The notes under the pieces were generated by a model. The model was not told the DNA's origin, made no database searches, and worked only from the letters and a program-made list of their open reading frames with translations. From Lobosporangium transversale (lineage: Eukaryota > Mortierellomycota > Mortierellomycetes > Mortierellales > Mortierellaceae): a stretch of DNA of 64,000 nucleotides. The DNA lies in assembly GCF_002105155.1 (NCBI RefSeq), contig NW_019028981.1, positions 1,590,501 to 1,654,500 of the forward strand, in the 5' to 3' direction. Position 1 is the first letter of the stretch. Each line of letters starts with the position of its first letter. Both the position numbers and the translations under genes were made by a program. Below, piece by piece: positions 22,658 to 32,879 of this stretch.

Positions 22658-23243
22658 TAGGTTTATGGACAATCTTGGATCGAGATAAGAGAAGGAATAG
22701 CTAGGCGTAGAACAGAGTTGTTCTGAAAGGTGCATTGTGAATCACTTAGCAGTCGGCTCCACAGCAGCAGCGGCCCCAGTCACAGTCTCCATTCAAGCCA
22801 TACTTGGGACTACGCTCATTCCAATCACAAGCGTTAAGGCAATCTTGATCGATCAAACATTGTCCTCTCCTGGACGTACACCTTCTGCAAATATCAGCAT
22901 TAGCCACGGCGATGAAGCTGAGGACAATCAAGGCAAAAGAGAAGCTTTGGATTTTCATAGTGGTAAAGAGGTTTGGATGTCAGGTAGGACGCTTGGAGGT
23001 TCTGTCAAAGGCTATTGCGGCTCTTCTTGAGGGAAGTTCTTGGTGTTCTTTGTGAGGACTGGAGTCTTGAAGGAGGTTTGTTGAGTTGTAGTAAACGACA
23101 CGGAAATGGCAGCCTTTTTATATTCGTGATGTGGATCATCTCTTGACAAGACTATCCCATTCTTGTACCTAGATCATGCTCTAATCTGATTAGCATGAAT
23201 AGTAAAAGAGCTACTGACCTATGCAGGGACATCTTGTTTTTTT
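22658..23243 (-). repeat. 586-bp core repeat, copy B of the peptide gene cassette
   Basis: It matches 20325-20910 base for base as far as I could compare, with the same length. DNA immediately outside on both sides is clearly diverged from copy A: several substitutions within 60 bp on the 3' side, and only faint similarity on the 5' side. The identical block covers promoter, 5' leader, coding region and 3' end of the gene. Confidence 0.88.
22746..22958 (-). CDS. Secreted 10-cysteine miniprotein, copy B
   Basis: This 70-aa protein is identical to copies A and C: the same 21-residue signal peptide and the same ten cysteines ending in CCCGADC. It sits in tandem with copy A on the same strand, 2.3 kb away. 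A TATA box at 23113-23122 gives the same 155-bp spacing to the ATG. Because the flanks have diverged while the gene has not, recent gene conversion or strong constraint on the transcribed unit is likely. Function is unknown, as for copy A. Confidence 0.85.
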   Translation of the reverse strand: MKIQSFSFALIVLSFIAVANADICRRCTSRRGQCLIDQDCLNACDWNERSPKYGLNGDCDWGRCCCGADC

Positions 23244-23469
23244 GACTATGCAAAAAAGCCTGTTGGTTGTGGATCTAACGTACTGTTGCATAGTGCTGTA
23301 GTAAGAGGTCTAACAGACAAAGTGTATGTAGCAAAGAGGCCCTACTGTATAGTATCGAGTTAGAATATGGCGAACAGAGTCAATGTGTTTTAGAAAAGGG
23401 CTAAAAACAACCATGTTTGCTTGACATGACATAAACACTGCATGATCCCTTGACTGTGTTGTTTTCCTT

Positions 23470-23620
23470 CAATTCTTCGAAAAGTGATTGCTAGACCATA
23501 AGGTCTGGCTGCGGTTCCAAGTACAGCATGGGCCTCTGTAAGCAGAATGACCCTCCCCCTTGTAGCTCGTACATATCGTTTTGAGACCACTTTTCCAAAG
23601 CTTCCTTTCCATACGAATTT
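23470..23620 (-). pseudogene. Decayed coding fragment X beside peptide gene B
   Basis: On the minus strand the sequence encodes ELQGGGSFCL in one frame and RVILLTEAHAVLGTAARPYG, then LAITF, in another. A frameshift therefore separates the blocks. It is the best-preserved of three related fragments placed upstream of peptide genes. The unbroken stretch is about 60 codons. The family is not recognised. Confidence 0.5.
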
Positions 23621-24741
23621 ATCTTGTCCTGTTCACCTTCAGTTGGCTTTGTAGGTGGTTTTTCCAACAATACATCGTACAGGAAGCTAGGGTAGTGAAG
23701 CTGTGCGGAAAATTTTACTAGACAGCGTAGGAGGAAGGATACCACGGCCAAGGAGCATTAACGGGGAAATATTTACACATTCGCATTGAACTAAAGGGTG
23801 TTACATGCTGTTATCCATGTATTACGTTAACTGGTGTAACCTCGCATGCGTGCTGACTACGTTTGCTATTATTGACTAGATGTACGCGCGCTGTTAGTGT
23901 AACTTACTATCGACTCGTGTATGCCTTCTTAATGTTTATACTAATTTATTTTTATTTTAGTTTAGCAGAATCAATGCGCAGCGCTAAATGCTTCTTTTCC
24001 TATTCATCAGATCAAGATATATATTAATAATTAAGTATTCTCAGCAAAAAGAGGGACTCGTCACGTAAAATATGCTCGGCGAGCAATAATGACTTCTTAC
24101 TTGTCGTAAACAGTTCGCTTTGGCTCCTGAGTCATCCACTGTAGACGAGTTTGTTGAACTGAGTATTATAAGTTGTATATACAGAATATCGTAGTGATAA
24201 AGGCTCATCTTTCTTTAATAGTATGTCGTTGATAGGACATTGGCTTCTACACTATTTTAACTACAGTCCTTTCTTAACATAAGGGACTCTCCTCTTTTAT
24301 CGATAAATTTCAAGCCCAAAACATATTTTTTCTCTTTTTCAAACAATTTCACTGTGACCCACTGAAGACGACCCAACAAGGGCAGATTCCATCGCGAGGA
24401 AATAAAAAAATTTGTTTCATCAAATCGAGATCCCTGAGAATAGGGTGTCTTCTAGGCAGTTTAGAAGGAAACCTCTTTATTTGCAAATTGAAATAATCGG
24501 GACTGCCGTATCTTCAAGATATCCTCCCTTATTTTTATGCTGCATTTTTATTTTGTATATTATTTTTCGTTTATTTGTGTACGCTACTGTTGTATATAAT
24601 TTTACTTGATTTTACTTTATTGTATTATTATACAATGTCGATTTTATTCGCAAAAAAGACCCGAGTCAATAAAAAAGCTACGCAAAGATGAGGTAGAGCA
24701 CTAGATTCTTTAACGAGGCAAGAGCCGACCGAGGCGAAACC
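23621..24741. other. AT-rich spacer inside the inverted repeat
   Basis: No gene is supported in about 1.1 kb. A few short open frames lack recognisable features. Confidence 0.4.
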
Positions 24742-25226
24742 GGAAACACGGATAAGGTTTTTTTTGATGACAAAATCAAAGAGCTGCAAGAGACCTGTCC
24801 TGCAAGCAATGGTAAGTATAAATGTATCACATTCCAGCAAACTTTGTTTTAACTTTTCTGGCCAATCAAATAAGGGTTTTTGTTGGACAAGTTGCTCAAA
24901 GATGAGGGAATTTTTCCAGTGCTGTCACCCCTTGTTATATTTATAAATCAATACAGTATTCACATACTACACAAACTCGGCCTCTTCTGCACTCCTCACT
25001 GCAGTACTTTGCAAGAGTACTTTACATCAGTACTTTAGACCCTCCCTTACTAATATGCATCTGAGTGTTATTCGCATTAGGTTCGTAGACGTCAAAAAAA
25101 AAAAAAAAAAAACAAGATGTCCCTGCATAGGTCAGTAGCTCTTTTACTATTCATGCTAATCAGATTAGAGCATGATCTAGGTACAAGAATGGGATAGTCT
25201 TGTCAAGAGATGATCCACATCACGAA

Positions 25227-25236
25227 TATAAAAAGG
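25227..25236 (+). promoter_or_regulatory. TATA box of peptide gene copy C
   Basis: TATAAAAAGG lies 155 bp upstream of the ATG at 25391. The leader that follows shares blocks such as TACAACTCAAC and GAACCT...AAGCGTCC with the leaders of the diverged paralogues at 31530 and 34786, supporting a conserved transcription unit. Confidence 0.65.
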
Positions 25237-25390
25237 CTGCCATTTCCGTGTCGTTTACTACAACTCAACAAACCTCCTTCAAGACTCCAGTCCTCACAAA
25301 GAACACCAAGAACTTCCCTCAAGAAGAGCCGCAATAGCCTTTGACAGAACCTCCAAGCGTCCTACCTGACATCCAAACCTCTTTACCACT

Positions 25391-25603
25391 ATGAAAATCC
25401 AAAGCTTCTCTTTTGCCTTGATTGTCCTCAGCTTCATCGCCGTGGCTAATGCTGATATTTGCAGAAGGTGTACGTCCAGGAGAGGACAATGTTTGATCGA
25501 TCAAGATTGCCTTAACGCTTGTGATTGGAATGAGCGTAGTCCCAAGTATGGCTTGAATGGAGACTGTGACTGGGGCCGCTGCTGCTGTGGAGCCGACTGC
25601 TAA
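25391..25603 (+). CDS. Secreted 10-cysteine miniprotein, copy C
   Basis: This 70-aa protein is identical to copies A and B but on the opposite strand, inside the inverted arm. It has a signal peptide (residues 1-21) and a mature Asp-Ile-Cys start with ten cysteines. A probable 3' signal AATAAA-like motif follows at about 25705. The gene is complete with its own promoter and is probably expressed. Function is unknown. Confidence 0.85.
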   Translation: MKIQSFSFALIVLSFIAVANADICRRCTSRRGQCLIDQDCLNACDWNERSPKYGLNGDCDWGRCCCGADC

Positions 25604-25859
25604 GTGATTCACAATGCACCTTTCAGAACAACTCTGTTCTACGCCTAGCTATTCCTTCTCTTATCTCGATCCAAGATTGTCCATAAACCTAACCAACTAA
25701 AATAATAAATGAGATATTGAGATACTATACTTTTGAACAAACATATGCGATCAGCAATTGCTTTATCTGCTCTGGTCCCAGAATGAGCACTAGCAGGAGC
25801 TCAAAGCCTTTTCGCTTAACGAATTCCATTTATATATATATATATGTGTGTATATATTT

Positions 25860-26150
25860 GCAAGGAAGTGTGAAAGTATGAGTCTTGTAAGCGAATTTAG
25901 TTCTTGGTAATCATTCTTTACAAAACTCTAAAATGTTCCTTTTATACCCTCCCTTTACTGCTGCTCGATGAGGTCTTGTGCTTGCCGGATCATCTTTGTC
26001 ATTCTGCCTCTTACTATCATACAATAAAACTATTTGTCATACCAGCTTTTTTCTAAGACTCTTTTACTACATGTACTCTACAGCCACAAGGCCTCATACC
26101 TGCCATATCTCTGAAAAAGATCGATGGTTCTTCTCTCATCTATATACTAT
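25860..26150 (+). repeat. Diverged repeat resembling a peptide-gene upstream region, without a gene
   Basis: Blocks such as GAAAGTATGAGTCTTGTAAGC, CTTGCC(G/A)GATC and CTACATGTACTCTACA recur in the same order at 30925-31190, upstream of the peptide gene at 31530. Weaker similarity appears at about 34300-34470, upstream of the gene at 34786. No peptide gene follows here, so this may be the relic of a lost cassette. The alignment is by eye and gapped. Confidence 0.45.
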
Positions 26151-27060
26151 ACCGAAGTCCCTTGGCTGTGAGTTACAAGTGACATAGTCCCGCCACGAAA
26201 TGCCACAGCATCAAACTAACAGCCACAAGCCTATAAATCTTCAATGTAGCCCAGTGAAATATGCAATAAAGAATGTCATGTATTTCGGACACTTCAATGT
26301 GTGTGCCTATATTTTCCAAACTCCAATCTCGATGAGAAAAAAAAAGTACCATAGGCACTGTATGTGTGTCCTAGATAAAATAAAATAACAGGGATGTATT
26401 AAAAGGGATAATGGATGTAGGTTAATAGTTTCGCTTACATCTAGTGCCTCGCTTCCTGAAGGAAGCAACTCTCGACTTCCTTAGACCCAACCCCTTCCTT
26501 TGGTTCCTATAGTAATGATTGCAAAGTGGAAGCTGTGAAATGCTTGTATTGCCCGTCAAAAATCGCTCAATCCCCTAAAATGTGGGGAACCAACTGAATA
26601 TGGGCGAACCATTATTTTAGATGTATAACAATAAATGCATACAGAAGAGAAAAAAAAAAACTATTATATATTACAAATATTAGTGCTTTATAACTCCTAC
26701 AATTTGATGTCATTTTCTTTATTCTATCTTGAGCGGAAATGGTGCAAGGCTTGTTACGTCTTTACATAGACGAATGACCATAATCAGTATTGTCCTCAGC
26801 AAACATATTTTAAAAATTACCAACTCAGTTGATATAGGAGTAGAATATGTTCGTGATCAATAATTGGACAATGTTTCCGTAATAGCAGCTTTGTTTGTGC
26901 TGAAGAACACTTGTTTGCTTCCCTTGGCACTGATTGCTCCGTTTTTCCCTCTTTCTCCGCTTCTTCACCTTCGTTTGGACGCTGAACATCCTCCAAAATC
27001 TTCTCTAACCTACTCCGTCCTTTCCTTGCTGCTACATCAAACAAACCCAGTTCACCAGCC
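26151..27060. other. Intergenic, upstream of the acyl-CoA synthetase
   Basis: AT-rich spacer with no recognisable coding sequence; the last few hundred bases should contain the synthetase promoter. Confidence 0.45.
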
Positions 27061-29028
27061 ATGACTATCTATAAATCTCCTATCCCCGATCAGGTTATCC
27101 CTCAGATCAATGTTTACTCCTTTGTTGCCTCCAACCCAAACAATATAAAGGATTCATATCCAATCTTTATAGATGCCTTGACGGGGAGAGTTGTTACTTT
27201 TGGTGAATGGAAACGTGATACTCGCCGTTGGGCTACCGGTCTCCAGTCTCTTGGCTTCAAGCGCGGCGATGTTTTGGCGCTCTTTTCATTCAACCAGGTT
27301 GACTATTCCATCCCTATGTTTGGCTCACTCCTTCTTGGGGGCATCGCCACCACTGTCAATCCTGGATATACTGCAAATGAGCTGGCTTATCATCTCGAAG
27401 ATTCAGGTGCATCGATTATCGTCACACACCCTGAATTACTTCCTGTCGCTATTGAAGGGGCCAAGAAAGTTGGTCTTCCCCTCAGCAAGATCTTTTTATA
27501 CGGCAACAAAGAAGTCGACGGCTTCAAGCCCTATAGCGCTACTTTCCCTCCAGAAAACACAGTTGAGGACTTGTTGGCTCCCGTAGCTGAGCTGAAGGGG
27601 AAGGATGCTACTGAAACCATCGCGCTGATTTGCTACTCTAGTGGCACTACTGGCAAGAGCAAGGGAGTAGAATTGACGCACTTTAATCTAATTTCCAATA
27701 TCATGCTAATAATAGCGATGGAGAGAGGTATTGACATACAGGGAGTCGCTTTCTTAGATGTGGTGCCGATGTATCACATGTAAGAAGATCAACTGGTTTG
27801 TGCCTTAGTTAGCAGAATAGTCATGGGTGCTGTTAATGTTTACAATCTGTTACTGACAAAAAAATGAGATCTGTCGATTGAAAAATTTACTGCGCTAGTT
27901 ATGGCATTCAGTTTCATATCATACATGGCATCTATAACGTAAGTATGGCTTATTGCATACATGATGGCGAGAATAAAAAGATATTAGAGTCGATCAACCC
28001 AACAGGCGGAGAGTATAACAACGCAAACTTACACTAATACGGTACTTCTTTCCTTGTACCTGCCTTATATCTATGTCGGTATTTCTCCTCAAATCAGGGT
28101 TCCAAGACTGTTGTCCTTCAAAAGTACAGCCCAGTCGACTTCTTAAAGGCTATTCAGGAATACAAGAGTAAGATTTATTTCCTCATTTGTTTAGACGACT
28201 GGCTTTAAAATCTATAAATCTAACTTTCAACTCAATGTTTCAGTCGCGTTTCTCAACTTGGTACCACCTCAGATCCTCATGCTAGTGAAAGCACCTATTG
28301 TCGACCAGTATGATCTCTCGAGCGTTCGCTTTGTCATGTCCGCTGCTGCCCCTTGCTCGCGTGAACTGAGCATGGGTCTCTTAAAGAAGTTTCCTAGAAT
28401 CCAATTCCGTCAGGCATATGGAATGACAGAGTTGTCTGGTGTCTCGCACATGGGACTTTATCACAAGGTTATCCATGGCTCCATTGGATATATGGTGCCT
28501 AACCAAGAGGTTCGTTTGGTAGACCCTGAGACAGGAAAGGGCGCCGGGGTAGGGGAATGCGGAGAAGTTTGGGTGCGTGGGCCAAATGTCATGAAGGGCT
28601 ATCGCAACAATGTCAAAGGGACCAAGGAGACAATTGACTCTGAGGGATGGCTGCGCACTGGAGACATTGCTATTGTGGATAAGGATGAGAATTTTTACAT
28701 TGTAGACCGTCTGAAAGAGCTTATCAAGTACAAAGGATTCCAGGTGGCGCCCGCAGAGTTAGAAGCGTTGTTGTTGGATCATCCACTAGTTTTGGATGCA
28801 GCTGTCACTAGTGTCGAGGACAAGGAGCAAGCAACAGAGGTGCCTCTTGCATTTGTAGTGAAAGCACCTAGGGAGGGTCAGGCCTTAACAGAAAAGGATA
28901 TCCAAGACTATGTGGCCTCGAAGGTTGCGGGACACAAGAAGCTGCGTGGTGGTGTCCGCTTTATTGAGGCAATTCCCAAATCTGTATCAGGCAAAATCCT
29001 TCGAAGAGAGCTTCGGTTGCTTCTGTAG
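27061..29028 (+). CDS. 4-coumarate-CoA-ligase-like acyl-CoA synthetase (AMP-forming)
   Basis: Four exons (27061-27779, 27899-27938, 28098-28167, 28244-29028) encode 537 aa, the normal length of the ANL superfamily. The P-loop-like motif SSGTTGKSKGVE lies near residues 195-206. HIYG at about 239 is restored only by splicing in the 40-nt exon 2. YGMTELSG lies near 336, GWLRTGD near 410, and the C-terminal motif PKSVSGKILRRELR carries the catalytic lysine. The enzyme activates a carboxylic acid to an acyl-adenylate and then to the CoA thioester. Overall sequence is closest to fungal 4CL-like enzymes, often peroxisomal, but the C-terminus ends in Leu-Leu-Leu with no PTS1. The substrate cannot be read from sequence. 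It stands alone between peptide cassettes. Confidence 0.92.
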
Positions 29029-30489
29029 CCTTCCGAGGCTAGGTTTTGAATGGAATGGAGAAATGGGGGCTGTAGGAATGATAGCAATAACAACCCCGTT
29101 ATTATATGTTACATCATCCTTATTCATTTAAAATTGCTCATAAAGCTACATAGTCAATACGAATAAGAATAAATTAGAAACATGTGCTGTTAGTTTGAAA
29201 AAATATGTGTTGCCAGCAATTGACCTATCTCTTCTAGTTCTGGAATAAATATTAGCAATGACTTTTACCTCCCAAGATTATTTTACATAGCCTACCACCG
29301 TCCATACAGGCGAGTACCAATGTTCATTTAGTGTGCTAGAAAAAATACAAAACCTATTATATTTAGTTAATGGTAAAGGTCTCAAAGTGTTTGTACTGCC
29401 ATTCTGGGTGTTAATAGGGAAAAAGACTTGACAAGTAAAAAATCGCCTTAATGGGGAAGCAGTGAGTAAATTACTCCTTTATAGTGATCAAGTTATTTCG
29501 ACAGACGTGTCTACTTCATTGATATATAGGCTTCTTTGTGTTAGTGGCGTACCAGTATTGCAGTTCAATGACAGTTACCTGGTTTACCAATGGCCATCTC
29601 TAAGGTAATCCCCTTGCCATCAGCGAAGACTGCTTGGTTGTCGAGCTCTCCCTCTTTCGAGTGGCTAAAACATCGCTCTGCTTGATGCTCCTCTCTTTAA
29701 ACGGGTCAGTCTAGATAAACGGCCAATACTGGATAACCTGTGCCGGTAACAAACACAGTATCATATATATTCACAGGCAATGAGTTAAAGAGGATCAAAG
29801 AGTAAACAGTAACTGGTTGATCAAAATGAATATTATGACATAAAGCAAAAATAAGAATGCGTGTCGAGAGAGAGATATAATAAGCATTTGCCAGAAGAAG
29901 TTATTTGGCTATTACATCCATAGCAAAAAATGACGGGCATGAAAGACAAAAAAAAAAAAAAAAAAATACTGCACACTTTCATACCCACGAGCAAAGCATT
30001 CACCGACCTATACAGCGTAAAAAGGATATGAGAGGGAATAGATTAAGATACCTAGAAAGCGTGTAATGGCTATTGAATAAGAATAAATAAAAACTTGTGC
30101 GTCCTACTTGTCTGGAAAAATACTTCATTCAATTACATCCTCTAGTTCCTATATGAAGCGCAATACCTCTATAGTGCCAACATCTGCAACGAACTCAAGG
30201 GTGATATCAATAGCGTAAAGAGCGAAAAATCTCGGATCACCTGTAAATACCCATCTTTCACTTCTAGCGGTTCTCTAGATAATAGTTTTATATCATATAA
30301 CGTGATATGAAATCAAATAAAAAAAAAATAAAAAAAAATAAAAAAAAAAAAAAGGGCTAAAACCAGGGTATACATGATATACTCAGTCGGTTATCCTAAA
30401 GACTGTTGTATAAATAACTGAAAAGCCAGCTGAAAGGTGAAAGGAACGGGTTCCCATCGAAAGGAGAGTGATCTCAAGCTGATATGTGC
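29029..30489. other. Intergenic stretch
   Basis: No gene is supported over about 1.46 kb. It contains A-rich runs (near 29948-29966 and 30319-30353). A block at 30378-30430 (TATCCTAAAGACTGTTGTATA, then GCTGAAAGGTGA) recurs at 32307-32360 in diverged form. Confidence 0.45.
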
Positions 30490-30612
30490 AATTGCAGGGC
30501 GGAGGATCATTCTGCTTACAGGAAGCCATGTTGCACTACATGTATCTTGGAGGCACAATTAGGATCTTATGGCCTAACAATCGTTTTTGAAAGAGACTAT
30601 AGAAAGTACAGT
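30490..30612 (+). pseudogene. Decayed coding fragment X upstream of peptide gene 4
   Basis: GGCGGAGGATCATTCTGCTT and later CTTATGGCCTAACAATCGTT match the minus-strand fragments at 21285-21400 and 23470-23620. Reading frames shift between GGRIILLTGSHVAL and YGLTIVFERD. It lies about 0.9 kb upstream of the 31530 peptide gene in the same orientation. Confidence 0.5.
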
Positions 30613-31529
30613 TCAAGGTTATTTAACGACTTCCATTGCTGCACTTTTGAGCATTCTGGTTTTTTCGAGCCAATCAACTACGATGGCTATGCGGAATAAA
30701 GTTCCGACGCGAAAAGATTATTTAATTGACTGAGATTCGTTTTGTGCTACATGGACAATCAAACCTTATGGCCTTAATGATTACTTTTCTACACAATATT
30801 TCAAGTAAATGTTGCGCAAGTAAGGCACCAGATTAAGATTAAATGGATATAATGTGTCTATCATTTTACATTATGTTAGATTTGTCATGAAATCAAAGAT
30901 CGGACTATCTGTGCATAATGTGTATGTACAAGAAAGTGAGAAAGTATGAATCTCGTAAGCAAACTTTCCTCTTTGGCGATCACTACAAAAATAATGGTCT
31001 TATAAAAAAAAAATCTCTTAGGCCCCCTTTACGACTATACGACAATTCAACAAGACCATGTTCTTGCCAGATCCCCCTTTCTATTCCATCTTCCCTTATT
31101 ACTGTACAACAAGCACAGGTGTTTATCATACTCTCCTTGTTGTTATCTCCTCCAAGTCCCTTTCGCTACATGTACTCTACAACAAGTCTTCCATACTTAC
31201 CCTGATAAAGGTCATTAATTCCTTTCTCATTCATACCAACCTCATTTTTAAGCTTAATAAATATGGCTTAGAGGACTTCCTTTGTGGATATAAGTAAGCC
31301 GTGGTTTTTTGGTCGCCTTTCATGCCTTACACTACAACTCAACTAAACCTTCTCTTCTCAAACTTTTGATTTAACGCACTACTCGCAAATATCCTTACAA
31401 GGGCCTTTGTACACACAGCCATTCCAATAAGATCTTTATTTTTTCTCAAGGAAAGCCGTAGCAGCATTTGAAAGAACCTTTGATAGAATCGCTGAGCCTC
31501 CAAGCTGGCCCCCAACGCCCTTTATCGTC
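30613..31529. other. Upstream region of peptide gene 4
   Basis: It includes the diverged repeat described at 25860-26150 and a TATA-like TATAAG at 31289-31294, 236 bp before the ATG. No coding sequence seen. Confidence 0.45.
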
Positions 31530-31736
31530 ATGAAGATCCAAAGCGTCTCTCTTGCCTTAATCGTCCTCAGCTTCATCGCAGTGGCCAATGCTGATGTTTG
31601 TAGAAAATGCAATGTCAAGACCGGATTTTGCTTTAGCGATGGAGGTTGTGCTGGTGTTTGCTCCTTACAAAGCCCTAAGTACAAAAACGATGGCGATTGC
31701 TACTGGGGCATCTGCTGCTGTGGAGCCGATTGTTAA
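31530..31736 (+). CDS. Secreted 10-cysteine miniprotein, diverged paralogue 4
   Basis: 68 aa. The signal peptide is nearly identical to copies A-C (ALIVLSFIAVANA), but the mature part differs: DVCRKCNVKTGFCFSDGGC, then GVCSLQSPKY and GDCYWGICCCGADC. All ten cysteines are kept, with the C-x2-C-x6-C-x5-C-x3-C-x10-C-x4-CCC-x3-C pattern. The loop before the sixth cysteine is two to four residues shorter than in copies A-C. Conserved signal and scaffold with variable loops is the pattern of diversifying secreted peptides. Start codon and leader match the other paralogues. Confidence 0.83.
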   Translation: MKIQSVSLALIVLSFIAVANADVCRKCNVKTGFCFSDGGCAGVCSLQSPKYKNDGDCYWGICCCGADC

Positions 31737-32647
31737 GGAAAAATGCAGACTACATCCGAACATCTCTATCCTAGGTGAATCATTCTCATTTAGGATTGTC
31801 CATTAAACTAGTCAATAAAAAGAATAAATGAGACGCTAAGATACTGTGATTTTGAACAAATATGTGCAATTACTTGATCTATTCCGATTCGGGGATATGC
31901 GCTAACAAGAGTTCAAAGCCTTTTCACCTTACAAGCCCAACTTGTGTAGCATAACGCGGCGACATACAATCCTGCTTAACCAAGATTTACTATGCCTTTA
32001 TGTTCTACATACGTGTCTGTTTGTGAGAAGATAGATTGTATTATCAATGAGGGAAGGGTCTTGCTTGGTGCTAGGCATGTAGAAAACCGCCTTGGAGGTA
32101 TGTCGCATTATGATGGTTAGGCTCGTGGCTGATTCGATGTTGTGGACGGCGCACTGGTATTGCAATTTCAGTAGCAGATACACTCTCATAGATTAGCGGA
32201 GGAAAGATCTAATTGCTGATGGTACATGTTCTACCTGATTGGTCATTGGACACCCCTAAGCTAGCCTCCTTGCTGCCAGCCAAGGCAGCTCGGCTTTGGT
32301 GAACTATCCTAAAGACTACTGTATATAATGCCTGCAAAGCTAGTTGAAAGGTGAGATGGGTGAGATGAGTAACTATTGAAGAGGACTTTGGGAGAGTGAA
32401 CTCATTATGATATAGGCTATACAAGGGGGACTGGACCCTATCTCTATAATCTTTACGAATATTTGGGAAGAAATTATAGGAAAATAATTGAACGGTCTTG
32501 GGGTTTACAGCCCACCTGAGTAAACATTGTACATGTAAGGGTTTGAATTAAGATTAAATGGATATAAAATGTGGGCAGCCCTTTAGCTTTTTTGAATCGA
32601 ATAGAATAGTCGCTTAAATGCTTGGTTTAAGTGTGGAATATAAACTA
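31737..32647. other. Spacer between peptide gene 4 and the Tc1 element
   Basis: It holds a minus-strand fragment at about 32010-32115 (SKAVFYMPSTKQDPSL) related to plus-strand 22310-22390. In both places the fragment lies downstream of a peptide gene and points towards it. A second repeat block lies at 32307-32360. No intact gene. Confidence 0.45.
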
Positions 32648-32879
32648 CAGTGGAATCTCGATAATTGTACACTTTTGTACAGTCACATGAAGAAATTTTA
32701 CGGCAAATTCTATTTTTTTTGTAATTTTTTGAGCACCCTTGACAAACAGATCATAGACAACATACACAAAGACTTTATCAATCAACATGAAACTTTAGAA
32801 TTCGTTAAAGAGGTCGATTTTGTTTCTTTATGGAGGTTTTGAGGATATACTGTATGAAAGGTAAAAGTACTATATGGGT

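Larger units (their letters stand above)
24742..25813 (+). repeat. Copy C of the ~1.07-kb inverted repeat
   Basis: This is the inverted partner of 20203-21275. Both ends break sharply: outside 24742 and 25813 the sequences no longer match. The left part (24760-24850) contains a short coding-like stretch, DDKIKELQETCPASNGKYK, that is soon broken by a stop. Confidence 0.9.

Noticed and set aside
27780-28097. Premature stop after HM in the acyl-CoA synthetase, suggesting a pseudogene
   Set aside because: A 40-nt exon at 27899-27938 restores HIYG and the frame, with proper GT and AG sites, so the gene is intact.
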